Below are positions 1-6,216 of a DNA stretch of 13,363 nucleotides, piece after piece. Source of the stretch: Gemmatimonadota bacterium (GTDB lineage: Bacteria > Gemmatimonadota > Gemmatimonadetes > Longimicrobiales > Gaopeijiaceae); the NCBI GenBank assembly GCA_030550695.1, contig JAUQOX010000060.1, positions 1-13,363 of the forward strand, in the 5' to 3' direction. The notes under the pieces were generated by a model. That model searched no databases and was not told the DNA's origin. It worked only from the letters and a program-made list of their open reading frames with translations. Every line of letters begins with the position of its first letter. The stretch's first letter is position 1. The translations under genes and the position numbers were made by a program.

Positions 1-198
1 TTCGTCATGGCCCCCATCTACCAGGCGTTCGGGCTCCCCCTGGAGGGGATCGGGATCCTCATCGCCCTGGACCTCATCCCCGATATGCTCCTCACCGTGG
101 CCAACGTCACGGGGAACATGGCCGTGACGGCGGTGGTGGGGGGGAGGGGGGAGGGGGGGGAGCCTGCGGTTCCGCTCCCCCGGGAAGGCTCGGAGTAA
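1..198 (+). CDS. C-terminal end of a sodium/dicarboxylate-type (SDF/DAACS) amino-acid symporter, 5' truncated
   Basis: The reading frame is open from base 1 (F-V-M-A-P-I) and stops with TAA at 196-198, so only about the last 65 residues are present; the ATG at 7 is internal. The segment around PDMLLTVANVTGN matches the last transmembrane helix of the SDF family (GltPh, GltP, DctA), where the D-x-x-x-D-M-x-x-T-x-x-N-V-T-G signature forms part of the substrate and cation site in the inner membrane. Aligned to GltPh from memory, the Asp equivalent to D394, which contacts the substrate amino group, and the Asn equivalent to N401 are kept. The Arg equivalent to R397, which contacts an acidic side chain, is Leu, and the Asp equivalent to D405 (a Na+ ligand) is Asn. 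This argues against a plain glutamate/aspartate carrier, but the substrate cannot be named. The tail after the helix is Gly/Glu/Pro-rich and encoded partly by a G-run. Family call is firm; subfamily is open. Confidence 0.85.
   Translation, partial: FVMAPIYQAFGLPLEGIGILIALDLIPDMLLTVANVTGNMAVTAVVGGRGEGGEPAVPLPREGSE
138..160 (+). repeat. G-homopolymer cluster (G7-A-G6-A-G8), G-quadruplex-like
   Basis: Three long guanine runs of 7, 6 and 8 separated by single adenines lie inside the 3' end of the symporter gene. They encode a Gly/Glu/Arg stretch just after the last transmembrane helix. Such a tract can fold into a G-quadruplex and is prone to slippage and to sequencing error. A one-base length change would alter only the non-conserved tail of the protein. 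Confidence 0.6.
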
Positions 199-658
199 CT
201 GGACCGGTCAGGGGTGGGACGCGCCCAGGGGACAACCGAGCCCCGGCACGCCGGCCCCGTACGCGCCGCGGCGCCCCTGGGTCCAAGGTCCCGCCCCCAA
301 GAGCCCCGGCAGGGGTTCGGCCCCACCCTCTCCGGCGTCCGCGGCGCGGCAGACGCCCGCGGGCGGGACCGGGGGGGTGGGGTCTTCCCCCCAGGCCGTG
401 GAATCTTGCTCGGCCCACTCTTGGGGGGTGCCGGTTGTGGTGGCCATCCACCAGGCCGTTGAGCCTGGGACGGGAAGGAACTTGGCCGACGACCCTCCTG
501 CCGCCGTCAAACGGGAAGCTCGTCTGGTTCCCCCCCTCCCTTCCGCCCCCTCACCCTCGACATTCCCCGCCCTGCCCTGCACTTTACCGCACATATCCGC
601 CGTTGGACCGGGCAAGAGGAGGTAGATCGAAGGATCCGCCCCCCTCCCCCTTTACTGT
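199..658. other. Long GC-rich intergenic region / putative leader of the M14 peptidase gene
   Basis: No convincing gene lies here. The open frames on both strands are Pro/Arg/Gly-rich, lack a domain and have no good ribosome site. Visible structure: CCCAGGGG at 224-231 is complementary to CCCCTGGG at 274-281; a perfect 12-bp palindrome sits at 263-274; a 6-bp hairpin with a CCAT loop spans 438-453; and a 6-bp hairpin spans 451-468. The last two share bases 451-453 and cannot form together. A weak promoter candidate is TCGACA at 557-562 (five of six matches to the -35 consensus) followed 18 nt later by ACTTTA at 581-586, in the least GC-rich part of the region. I recognise no known RNA family. 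The upstream half may contain the symporter's transcript end. Confidence 0.5.
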
Positions 659-670
659 GAGGTAGCCGCC

Positions 671-3655
671 ATGCCGTGCACCCCTCCTCCCTCAGGCGTT
701 CGCCGGGTCTTTTGGCCGTCGGTACTCGGGCTGAGCCTCCTGGCCCTCCTGACCCATCCCGCCTTCCTGGCCTCCCAAACCCAACCGGTGGACCAGGAAT
801 ACACGGCGAAGATCCGCGAATTCACCACGGAGCCGTTCTTTTTGACCCCTTACGTGGACTACCTTCCGGCCTCAGCCACCGTGCCCACCCCCCTCAAGTT
901 CCTCGGCTACATCGCGGGGGCCCCGGACGTGCTTACCTACCCCGAAGACATTCACCGCTACATGCGGGCCGTGGCCCAGGCCGCGCCGTCCCGGGTGCGG
1001 GTGTTCAGCATCGGCACCACCGAAGAGGGGCGGGAAATGATCCTGGCGGTGGTCACCAGCGAGGAGAACCTGCGCCGTCTGGACGAGTTCAAAGGGATGC
1101 TGGTCCAGTTGGCCGACCCCAGGAAGATCGACGAGGCCACGGCTGAACGGCTCATCCGCACGGCGAAACCCATCTACTGGGTCACGGGAGCCATGCACTC
1201 GGGCGAGACCGGTTCCCCCGAAATGCTCATGGAGCTGGTCTATCGCCTGGCCGTGGACGAGTCCGATTTCGTGCGGGGGATCCGGGACAACCTCATCTTC
1301 ATGACCACCCCGGTCCTGGAGGTGGACGGGCGGGCCAAGCAGGTGGACATTGTCATGGCCCGCCGCAAGGATCCCAGCGGGAACTACCCGACCCGCCTGG
1401 TGTGGTGGGGGAAGTATGTAGCCCACGACAACAACCGCGACGGGATCGGACTTTCCCTGGCCCTGACCCGCAACATCCACAAAACCTTCCACGAATACAA
1501 ACCCTTGGTGGTGCACGACCTCCACGAGTCGGCCGCCCATCTCTACGTGTCCACGGGCCGGGGACCCTACAACGCCTGGTTCGACCCCATCGTCATCAAC
1601 GAGTGGCAGAACATTGCCTACCATGAAGTCAGGGAGATGACCGCCCTGGGAGTGCCGGGGGTGTACACCCACGACTTCTACGACGGGTGGGCTCCCAACT
1701 ACATGTTCACGGTGGCCAACGGCCACAACGCCATCGGGCGCTTCTACGAAACCCAAGGTGCCGGCGACGGCTCCACCCGGATCGTCCGCAACAACGTGGA
1801 GCGCCAGTGGCACCGGCCCAACACCCCCCTCCCCGAGGTGGTCTGGTCCATCCGCAACAACGTGAATTTGCAGCAAAGCGCGCTTCTTCTGGCCCTGCGC
1901 TACGTGGCCGACCATCGGGAGGAGTTCCTGCGGAACTTCTATCGCAAGGGGCAGCGCTCCATCGCCAAGGCCACGGCCGAGGGGCCGGCGGCCTACGTCT
2001 TCCCCGCCGACGATCCCCGGCCGGCGCTCCAAGCCCGGCTCTTGCGGCTGATGCAGGACCATGCCGTGGAGGTGCACCGGGCCACGGCCCCCTTCAAGGT
2101 GGGGAACAAGGAATACGGAGCCGGGAGCTATGTGATCCGCATGGATCAGCCGTATTCGCGCATGGCCGATATGCTGCTGGACAAGCAGTACTACAACCCC
2201 GCCGATCCCTCGCCCTACGACGACACCGGATGGACCCTCGGGCCTCTCTTCAACGTGGTCACGGATCGGATCGAGGACACCTCCGTTCTCAGCGTTCCCA
2301 TGGAGCTGGTCCGGGGGCCGGTGGCGGCGCCGGGTGAAGTCGTAGCTCCCCGGTCCGTCCAGGGCTACGTCATCAACTATGCGGGTGAGGGGAACCTGGC
2401 GACGTTCCGGTTCGCCCATCCGGGGCTCAAGATCTTGGCTGCGGAGACGCCCTTCGAGGCCGCGGGTCGCCGGTTCGGAGCGGGGAGCTTCATCATCCCG
2501 GTGGAGGGGAATCCGCCCAACCTCCCGGAGGTTCTGGGACGTGCGGCCAAGGAATACGGCTTCGTGGCCCACGGGGTGAGTTCGCTGCCCAATGTCCCCA
2601 CCCACCCCACCGCCGCCCCCCGGGTGGCCGTGGTGCATACCTGGTCCAATACCCAACAGGAGGGCTGGCTCCGGATCGGGCTGGACGAATACAAGATCCC
2701 CTACGACTACGTCTCCATCCACGCCATCCGGGACACCCCCGACCTCAAGAGCAAATGGGACGTCCTGGTCATGGGCCCCTCCACGAACGATCCCTTCGCG
2801 CTTCTTCGAGGCATCCAGGGCAGTCGGCCCCAGCCCTGGAAGGCCACCCCCCTCACGCCCAACCTGGGGCGGGAGAACAGCACCGACGACATGCGAGGGG
2901 GGATCGAGTATCAAGGGCTCATGAATCTCATCCGGTTCCTGGAACAGGGCGGCGTGTTCGTGACCGTCGGAAACACCTCCGCCTTCCCCATCCATTTCGG
3001 GCTGGCCCAGGGGATCTCCATCCGCACTACCCAAGAGCTGTGGGCCCCCGGGGGGGTATTCCGGACCCGTATCACGGACATCCGAAGCCCGCTGGTCTAT
3101 GGCTACGGCGAGGAGCTAGGAGTGTACTTCAACCGGGGCCCCGTATTCGCCATGGGGAGCGGCGGAGGGTTCGGAGGCGGGGGTGGCGCCGGAGCCGGAA
3201 CCCAGGCGGCGATCCGCCCTTCCACGGACGGGAGCACCACCGCCCGGCGCACGGGGCGCGGCGATGCCAACGATCCCGACATCGTCCAGGGCCGGCCCAG
3301 GGACCTGGGCCGGGCGGGGGTGGAGGCCTTCCAGGCCCAACAGCGGGGTCAGCCTTCCCGGGGCGTGGGGTTGGAGCCCCAAGAAGGGGCCGGTCCCGGC
3401 GGAGGGGCTTCCGCCGGTGCCGGCGTCCGCATCGTCGCCCGTTTCCCGGCGGATCCCACCCAGCTCCTCATCAGCGGAGGGCTGGTGGCGGGCCGGGAAA
3501 TGGCCAATGCCCCGTCGTTGGTGGATGCCAAAGTGGGCAACGGCCATGTGGTGATGTTCAGCTTCAACCCCTTCTGGAGGGGCGAGACCCTGGGGAGCTA
3601 CGGCCTGCTGTTCAACGCTCTCCTGCACCACCAGCACCTGGACGCGGGAAGGTAG
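671..3655 (+). CDS. Secreted M14-family zinc carboxypeptidase with C-terminal amidotransferase-like region
   Basis: This 994-residue protein starts at an ATG preceded by GAGGT (659-663), 7 nt upstream. Residues 1-35 form a signal peptide (RR at 11-12, a hydrophobic run at about 14-34, cleavage near A-S-Q), so it acts outside the cytoplasm. An M14 metallopeptidase domain follows: zinc motif H176-S-G-E179, H252-D-N-N-R256-D resembling the substrate-binding Asn-Arg motif, H285 (or H282) in the H-D-L-H-E segment as third zinc ligand, and E360 in F-Y-E-T-Q-G as candidate general base. A second region from about residue 650 (RVAVVHT, then EGW at 664-666) resembles the class I glutamine amidotransferase-like fold found in large M14 proteins of Gemmatimonadota and relatives. 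It is interrupted by a disordered Gly/Ala/Arg-rich stretch at about 829-918. The usual M14 catalytic domain is about 300 residues, so most of this protein is accessory. Likely role: trimming extracellular peptides; exact substrate unknown. Confidence 0.9.
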   Translation: MPCTPPPSGVRRVFWPSVLGLSLLALLTHPAFLASQTQPVDQEYTAKIREFTTEPFFLTPYVDYLPASATVPTPLKFLGYIAGAPDVLTYPEDIHRYMRAVAQAAPSRVRVFSIGTTEEGREMILAVVTSEENLRRLDEFKGMLVQLADPRKIDEATAERLIRTAKPIYWVTGAMHSGETGSPEMLMELVYRLAVDESDFVRGIRDNLIFMTTPVLEVDGRAKQVDIVMARRKDPSGNYPTRLVWWGKYVAHDNNRDGIGLSLALTRNIHKTFHEYKPLVVHDLHESAAHLYVSTGRGPYNAWFDPIVINEWQNIAYHEVREMTALGVPGVYTHDFYDGWAPNYMFTVANGHNAIGRFYETQGAGDGSTRIVRNNVERQWHRPNTPLPEVVWSIRNNVNLQQSALLLALRYVADHREEFLRNFYRKGQRSIAKATAEGPAAYVFPADDPRPALQARLLRLMQDHAVEVHRATAPFKVGNKEYGAGSYVIRMDQPYSRMADMLLDKQYYNPADPSPYDDTGWTLGPLFNVVTDRIEDTSVLSVPMELVRGPVAAPGEVVAPRSVQGYVINYAGEGNLATFRFAHPGLKILAAETPFEAAGRRFGAGSFIIPVEGNPPNLPEVLGRAAKEYGFVAHGVSSLPNVPTHPTAAPRVAVVHTWSNTQQEGWLRIGLDEYKIPYDYVSIHAIRDTPDLKSKWDVLVMGPSTNDPFALLRGIQGSRPQPWKATPLTPNLGRENSTDDMRGGIEYQGLMNLIRFLEQGGVFVTVGNTSAFPIHFGLAQGISIRTTQELWAPGGVFRTRITDIRSPLVYGYGEELGVYFNRGPVFAMGSGGGFGGGGGAGAGTQAAIRPSTDGSTTARRTGRGDANDPDIVQGRPRDLGRAGVEAFQAQQRGQPSRGVGLEPQEGAGPGGGASAGAGVRIVARFPADPTQLLISGGLVAGREMANAPSLVDAKVGNGHVVMFSFNPFWRGETLGSYGLLFNALLHHQHLDAGR

Positions 3656-3773
3656 GGCCGAAAGCCCCCCTTCCGCCAAGCCGCGCGGGTCGGCCTGGAC
3701 GGAGGCCGAGGGGTTAGGGGATCGGCCCCGAGGTGGTGCCGGGTGTCCGCTCGGACCCTCGACGGGCCGGCAG

Positions 3774-3801
3774 GGGCCCCGGCACAAGCCGGGGCCCTTT
3801 T
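3774..3801 (+). terminator. Rho-independent terminator after the M14 peptidase gene
   Basis: A perfect 10-bp stem, GGGCCCCGGC at 3774-3783 and GCCGGGGCCC at 3788-3797, with an ACAA loop, is followed by TTTT. It lies about 120 nt after the stop codon at 3655 and between two convergent genes. Read on the minus strand the stem is not followed by a T-run, so it serves mainly the plus-strand gene. Confidence 0.85.
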
Positions 3802-3841
3802 GCTTGTGGGGACTTACAAGGCCTTCGGCGGGAAAGCCGCC

Positions 3842-5446
3842 TCAGGTTCCCGCAAAGACTTCCGCCACCCCGTCGTTCTCCTCTGGCCCGGCCGGTGCCG
3901 CCAAATGGTGGCTGGCCCGCCACCCATGGTAGACCACCCGGTCGAGCCACCTGAGGGCCTCCAGCCGCTGGAGAGCCTCGCCCGGCGAGGCTTCGCCTCG
4001 GGCCGCCGAAGCCAGGACCTCCAGCCGGCGGGCCCGGCGATGCTCGGCCAGCCCCTGGGAGAGCCCTCGCAACCGGTCAACCGACAAGGCTCCCTCCCCC
4101 ATGAGCTCTCCCTCCACCTGGGCCAGGGTGTCGGCCACCGAAGCCCCCCAGGTCTCCAGGTCGTCTCCCTGGAACCAGCGCCGGTGGGGAGCCTCCCTCA
4201 GGGCCTCCCCCAGCCGGTCCAGATGGTCCACGGCATGGAGAACGCTCAAATGCCGGGCGTGTTCCCGGGCCATGGCCGGCGAAGTCCGGAGATGTCGGAG
4301 GAAGTCGCGAACCTCCCTGAGTCCATCCTCCAGGTCGTCCAAATCCGGAGAACCGCCGGTGCCGCCGGTCCGGCCCAGGATCTCCCGGGCCGCCCGAAGC
4401 TCCGCCGCGGCGATGGCCCGAGCCGCCCGCCGGGCCGCTTCTACGGCCACAGCGGGAACTTCCGAGACCGAAGGATCCAAATTCCCGGTAAAAGGTGAGC
4501 CCTGGGCGGGCACCAATCGGGTCACCCACGCTGCGAATTGCCCAGCCACCGGAAGGAGGAGGATCACACCCAGGAGGTTGAACACGGTGTGAAACGCCGC
4601 CACAGCCACCGCCGGGTCCTCCCATCCGGGCAGAGGCCCTCCTTGCCCCACCAGCCGGAGAAAGGCCGGAGCCAGGAGGAACGCCGCCCCTCCCGCCACC
4701 ACGTTGAAGAGGATGTGGGCCACGGCGGTGCGTTTCGCGGCCACCGACGCTCCCACCGCCGCCAGGGCCGCCGTGACCGTCGTCCCCAGATTCTGGCCGA
4801 TGACCAGCATGACGGCCTGGTTCAGACCGATGGTTCCCGAATGCAGCGCCGTGAGGGTGGTGGCCACAGCCGCGCTGGAGGACTGGAGGACCACCGTCAT
4901 GGCCATCCCCACGCCTACCAACGCCAATTTCCCAAAGAGGGTGGCGCCGGGGAACCGGCCGGGATCCAGTCGCTGACTCAGACCTCCCATCCCTTCCTGT
5001 AGCAGATCGATCCCCACGAAAATCACGCCGAACCCCGCCACGGCCAGCCCGAGGGACGCCCCACGGCCCTTCAGCAGGAACCGGCTCAAGGCGCCCAACC
5101 CAACCAGGGGAAGGGCCATAGCCGAGAGGCTGACCTTGAAGCCCAGGAGGGAAACGATCCAACCGGTGCTGGTGGTCCCCAGGTTGGCGCCGAAAATGAG
5201 CCCTACGGCCTGGGTGAAGGTCAGGAGTCCGGCGCTTACGAAACCGATCGTCGTAAGGACGGTGGCCGAGGAGGACTGGATCAGCATGGTGATGACCACC
5301 CCCGTGAGCATGGCCTTGGCCGCGCCCCCGGTGAGTTGCTCCAACCGGCGACGCAGGGCATCCCCGGCGGCCGCCTTGAGGCCTTCGGTCATGAGGATCA
5401 TCCCCAGGAGGAACAGACCGATGCCTCCCAACAGGGTTCCGATCAT
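3842..5446 (-). CDS. Na+/phosphate cotransporter family protein with PhoU-like C-terminal domain
   Basis: The 534-residue protein has two inverted-topology halves of the Na/Pi cotransporter family (PF02690 type). Each carries the family's QSSSA signature: residues 57-61 (followed by TVLTTIGFVSAG) and residues 188-192 (followed by AVATTLTALHSG). Hydrophobic helices cover about 1-310. A charged all-helical tail at about 330-515 resembles the PhoU-like domain often fused to bacterial members and thought to regulate transport. The family moves phosphate with sodium across the inner membrane. The frame stays open upstream to 5605, but I place the start at the ATG at 5446 because GGGAGGTG lies 5 nt upstream, the M-I-G-T-L-L-G-G-I-G start fits the family, and the upstream 53 codons encode Pro/Arg/Gly-rich non-homologous sequence. 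The gene is convergent with the M14 gene and divergent from the small kinase gene. No Pho box was identified. Confidence 0.9.
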   Translation of the reverse strand: MIGTLLGGIGLFLLGMILMTEGLKAAAGDALRRRLEQLTGGAAKAMLTGVVITMLIQSSSATVLTTIGFVSAGLLTFTQAVGLIFGANLGTTSTGWIVSLLGFKVSLSAMALPLVGLGALSRFLLKGRGASLGLAVAGFGVIFVGIDLLQEGMGGLSQRLDPGRFPGATLFGKLALVGVGMAMTVVLQSSSAAVATTLTALHSGTIGLNQAVMLVIGQNLGTTVTAALAAVGASVAAKRTAVAHILFNVVAGGAAFLLAPAFLRLVGQGGPLPGWEDPAVAVAAFHTVFNLLGVILLLPVAGQFAAWVTRLVPAQGSPFTGNLDPSVSEVPAVAVEAARRAARAIAAAELRAAREILGRTGGTGGSPDLDDLEDGLREVRDFLRHLRTSPAMAREHARHLSVLHAVDHLDRLGEALREAPHRRWFQGDDLETWGASVADTLAQVEGELMGEGALSVDRLRGLSQGLAEHRRARRLEVLASAARGEASPGEALQRLEALRWLDRVVYHGWRASHHLAAPAGPEENDGVAEVFAGT

Positions 5447-5451
5447 GGCTG

Positions 5452-5459
5452 CACCTCCC
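5452..5459 (-). promoter_or_regulatory. Ribosome binding site fixing the start of the Na/Pi cotransporter
   Basis: On the minus strand GGGAGGTG precedes the ATG at 5446 by 5 nt. It supports this start over the in-frame upstream start at 5605, which would add 53 low-complexity residues. Confidence 0.75.
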
Positions 5460-5525
5460 GTTCTCCTCTCCAGGACACCGAAGACTCCGGGGTGCGGCGT
5501 CCGCCCCCCCGTCCAGGGAACGGGG

Positions 5526-5576
5526 GACCGGCGAGCCCGCCTCGGCCGATGCTCCCCGAGGCCCCCGAGGCCGGTC
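5526..5576. other. Composite stem-loop in the divergent intergenic region
   Basis: An outer 7-bp pairing (GACCGGC at 5526-5532 with GCCGGTC at 5570-5576) encloses an inner 7-bp hairpin (GCCTCGG at 5539-5545 with CCGAGGC at 5555-5561, 9-nt loop). It lies between the divergent cotransporter and kinase genes and could belong to the 5' leader of either transcript or be an operator. In DNA this GC-rich, chance pairing is common, so function is unproven. Confidence 0.35.
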
Positions 5577-5639
5577 GGCCCCGCCCCCCTTGCCCAACCC
5601 CTCACCGCCCGCTAACCAGTAGGAACCACCTCTTCCCCC

Positions 5640-5649
5640 GGAGGCCTCC
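5640..5649 (+). promoter_or_regulatory. Ribosome binding site inside a perfect palindrome before the kinase gene
   Basis: GGAGG at 5640-5644 is a consensus Shine-Dalgarno sequence 5 nt before the ATG at 5650. It is the first half of the 10-bp palindrome GGAGGCCTCC that abuts the start codon. The palindrome has no loop, so a hairpin within one RNA is unlikely; dimer pairing or protein binding is conceivable only. Confidence 0.6.
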
Positions 5650-6132
5650 ATGGAAATCAAGATCGTCCCCCTCCCCATCCCCCACGGCCTGAACATCATC
5701 CTCGGCCAATCCCATTTCATCAAGACCGTGGAAGACCTTTACGAGATCCTGGCGGGGGCTTCGCCTCACCTGAAGTTCGGCCTGGCCTTCTGCGAGGCGA
5801 GTGGACCTTGTCTGGTCCGCTACGACGGGAACGACGAGGAACTGGCCCGCCTGGCCTCCGATACCGCCCTTTCCCTGGGCTGCGGGCACACCTTCGTCGT
5901 CTATCTTCGGGACGGCTTCCCCATCAACGTGCTGAACGCCCTCAAGGCCTGCCCCGAGGTGTGCCATATCGTGGCCGCCACCGCCAACCCCCTCCAGGTC
6001 ATCGTGGCCGAAACCGACCAGGGCCGGGGGATCCTTGGTGTGGTGGACGGCTTTGGACCGAAAGGGTTGGAAGGAGAGGAAGAGAAGGCGGCCCGGCGGG
6101 AGTTCCTGAGGAGGATCGGCTACAAGCGCTGA
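5650..6132 (+). CDS. Adenosine-specific kinase family protein (DUF355 / PF04008)
   Basis: The 160-residue protein matches this compact family over its full usual length of about 160. Recognisable conserved blocks are G-Q-S-H-F-I-K-T-V-E-D-L-Y-E near residue 19, K-F-G-L-A-F-C-E-A-S-G near 42, G-H-T-F-V-V-Y-L near 79, P-I-N-V-L-N-A near 90, A-T-A-N-P near 109, and G-R-G-I-L-G-V-V-D-G followed by a C-terminal L-R-R-I-G-Y-K. No signal peptide or membrane segment is present, so it is cytoplasmic. The family name comes from an archaeal member reported to bind and phosphorylate adenosine; the activity here is inferred only by family. The ATG at 5650 has a consensus Shine-Dalgarno sequence. The gene stands between a divergent phosphate transporter and a downstream peptidase gene separated by a hairpin, so it may be monocistronic. 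Confidence 0.88.
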   Translation: MEIKIVPLPIPHGLNIILGQSHFIKTVEDLYEILAGASPHLKFGLAFCEASGPCLVRYDGNDEELARLASDTALSLGCGHTFVVYLRDGFPINVLNALKACPEVCHIVAATANPLQVIVAETDQGRGILGVVDGFGPKGLEGEEEKAARREFLRRIGYKR

Positions 6133-6172
6133 GGCCCCGCCTTCCTCCCCCCCCTTTCGCAGGCGGGGCCTC
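6131..6172 (+). terminator. Hairpin terminator overlapping the kinase stop codon
   Basis: GAGGCCCCGCC at 6131-6141 pairs perfectly over 11 bp with GGCGGGGCCTC at 6162-6172. The 20-nt loop contains a C8 run. The left arm starts inside the TGA stop codon. No real T-run follows (only CTT), so it could be a weak or factor-assisted terminator, or a 3' stabilising hairpin. Confidence 0.5.
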
Positions 6173-6201
6173 CTTACCAGGTTGAATAATCCAACCCTGT
6201 C

Positions 6202-6208
6202 AAGGAGG
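6202..6208 (+). promoter_or_regulatory. Strong Shine-Dalgarno site of the M3 peptidase gene
   Basis: AAGGAGG lies 8 nt before the ATG at 6217 and supports that start, which gives an N-terminus with a lipoprotein signal. A small dyad, GGTTG at 6180-6184 and CAACC at 6192-6196 around an AT-rich centre, lies just upstream and may be part of the promoter region. Confidence 0.75.
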
Positions 6209-6216
6209 CTCCCGCC

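Noticed and set aside
263..274. Perfect 12-bp palindrome GCGCCGCGGCGC
   Set aside because: It uses only G and C in a very GC-rich gap and has no neighbouring promoter evidence, so chance is the likely explanation.
451..500. Possible SRP RNA-like GGAAGGAA stretch
   Set aside because: Only a short purine match; the paired arms and internal-loop bases of the SRP RNA hairpin are not present.
208..625. Open frames on both strands in the gap before the M14 gene
   Set aside because: Pro/Arg/Gly-rich, mutually overlapping, without ribosome sites or family resemblance. A frame at 377-625 looks slightly more protein-like but has no support.
872..3034. 720-codon open frame antisense to the M14 peptidase gene
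   Set aside because: It mirrors a GC-rich gene with clear catalytic motifs. Its translation is Gly/Pro/His/Val-rich without a domain. Long antisense frames are expected at this GC content.
5447..5605. N-terminal extension of the Na/Pi cotransporter
   Set aside because: The extra 53 codons are Pro/Arg/Gly-rich and outside the family pattern, while a strong ribosome site marks the ATG at 5446.
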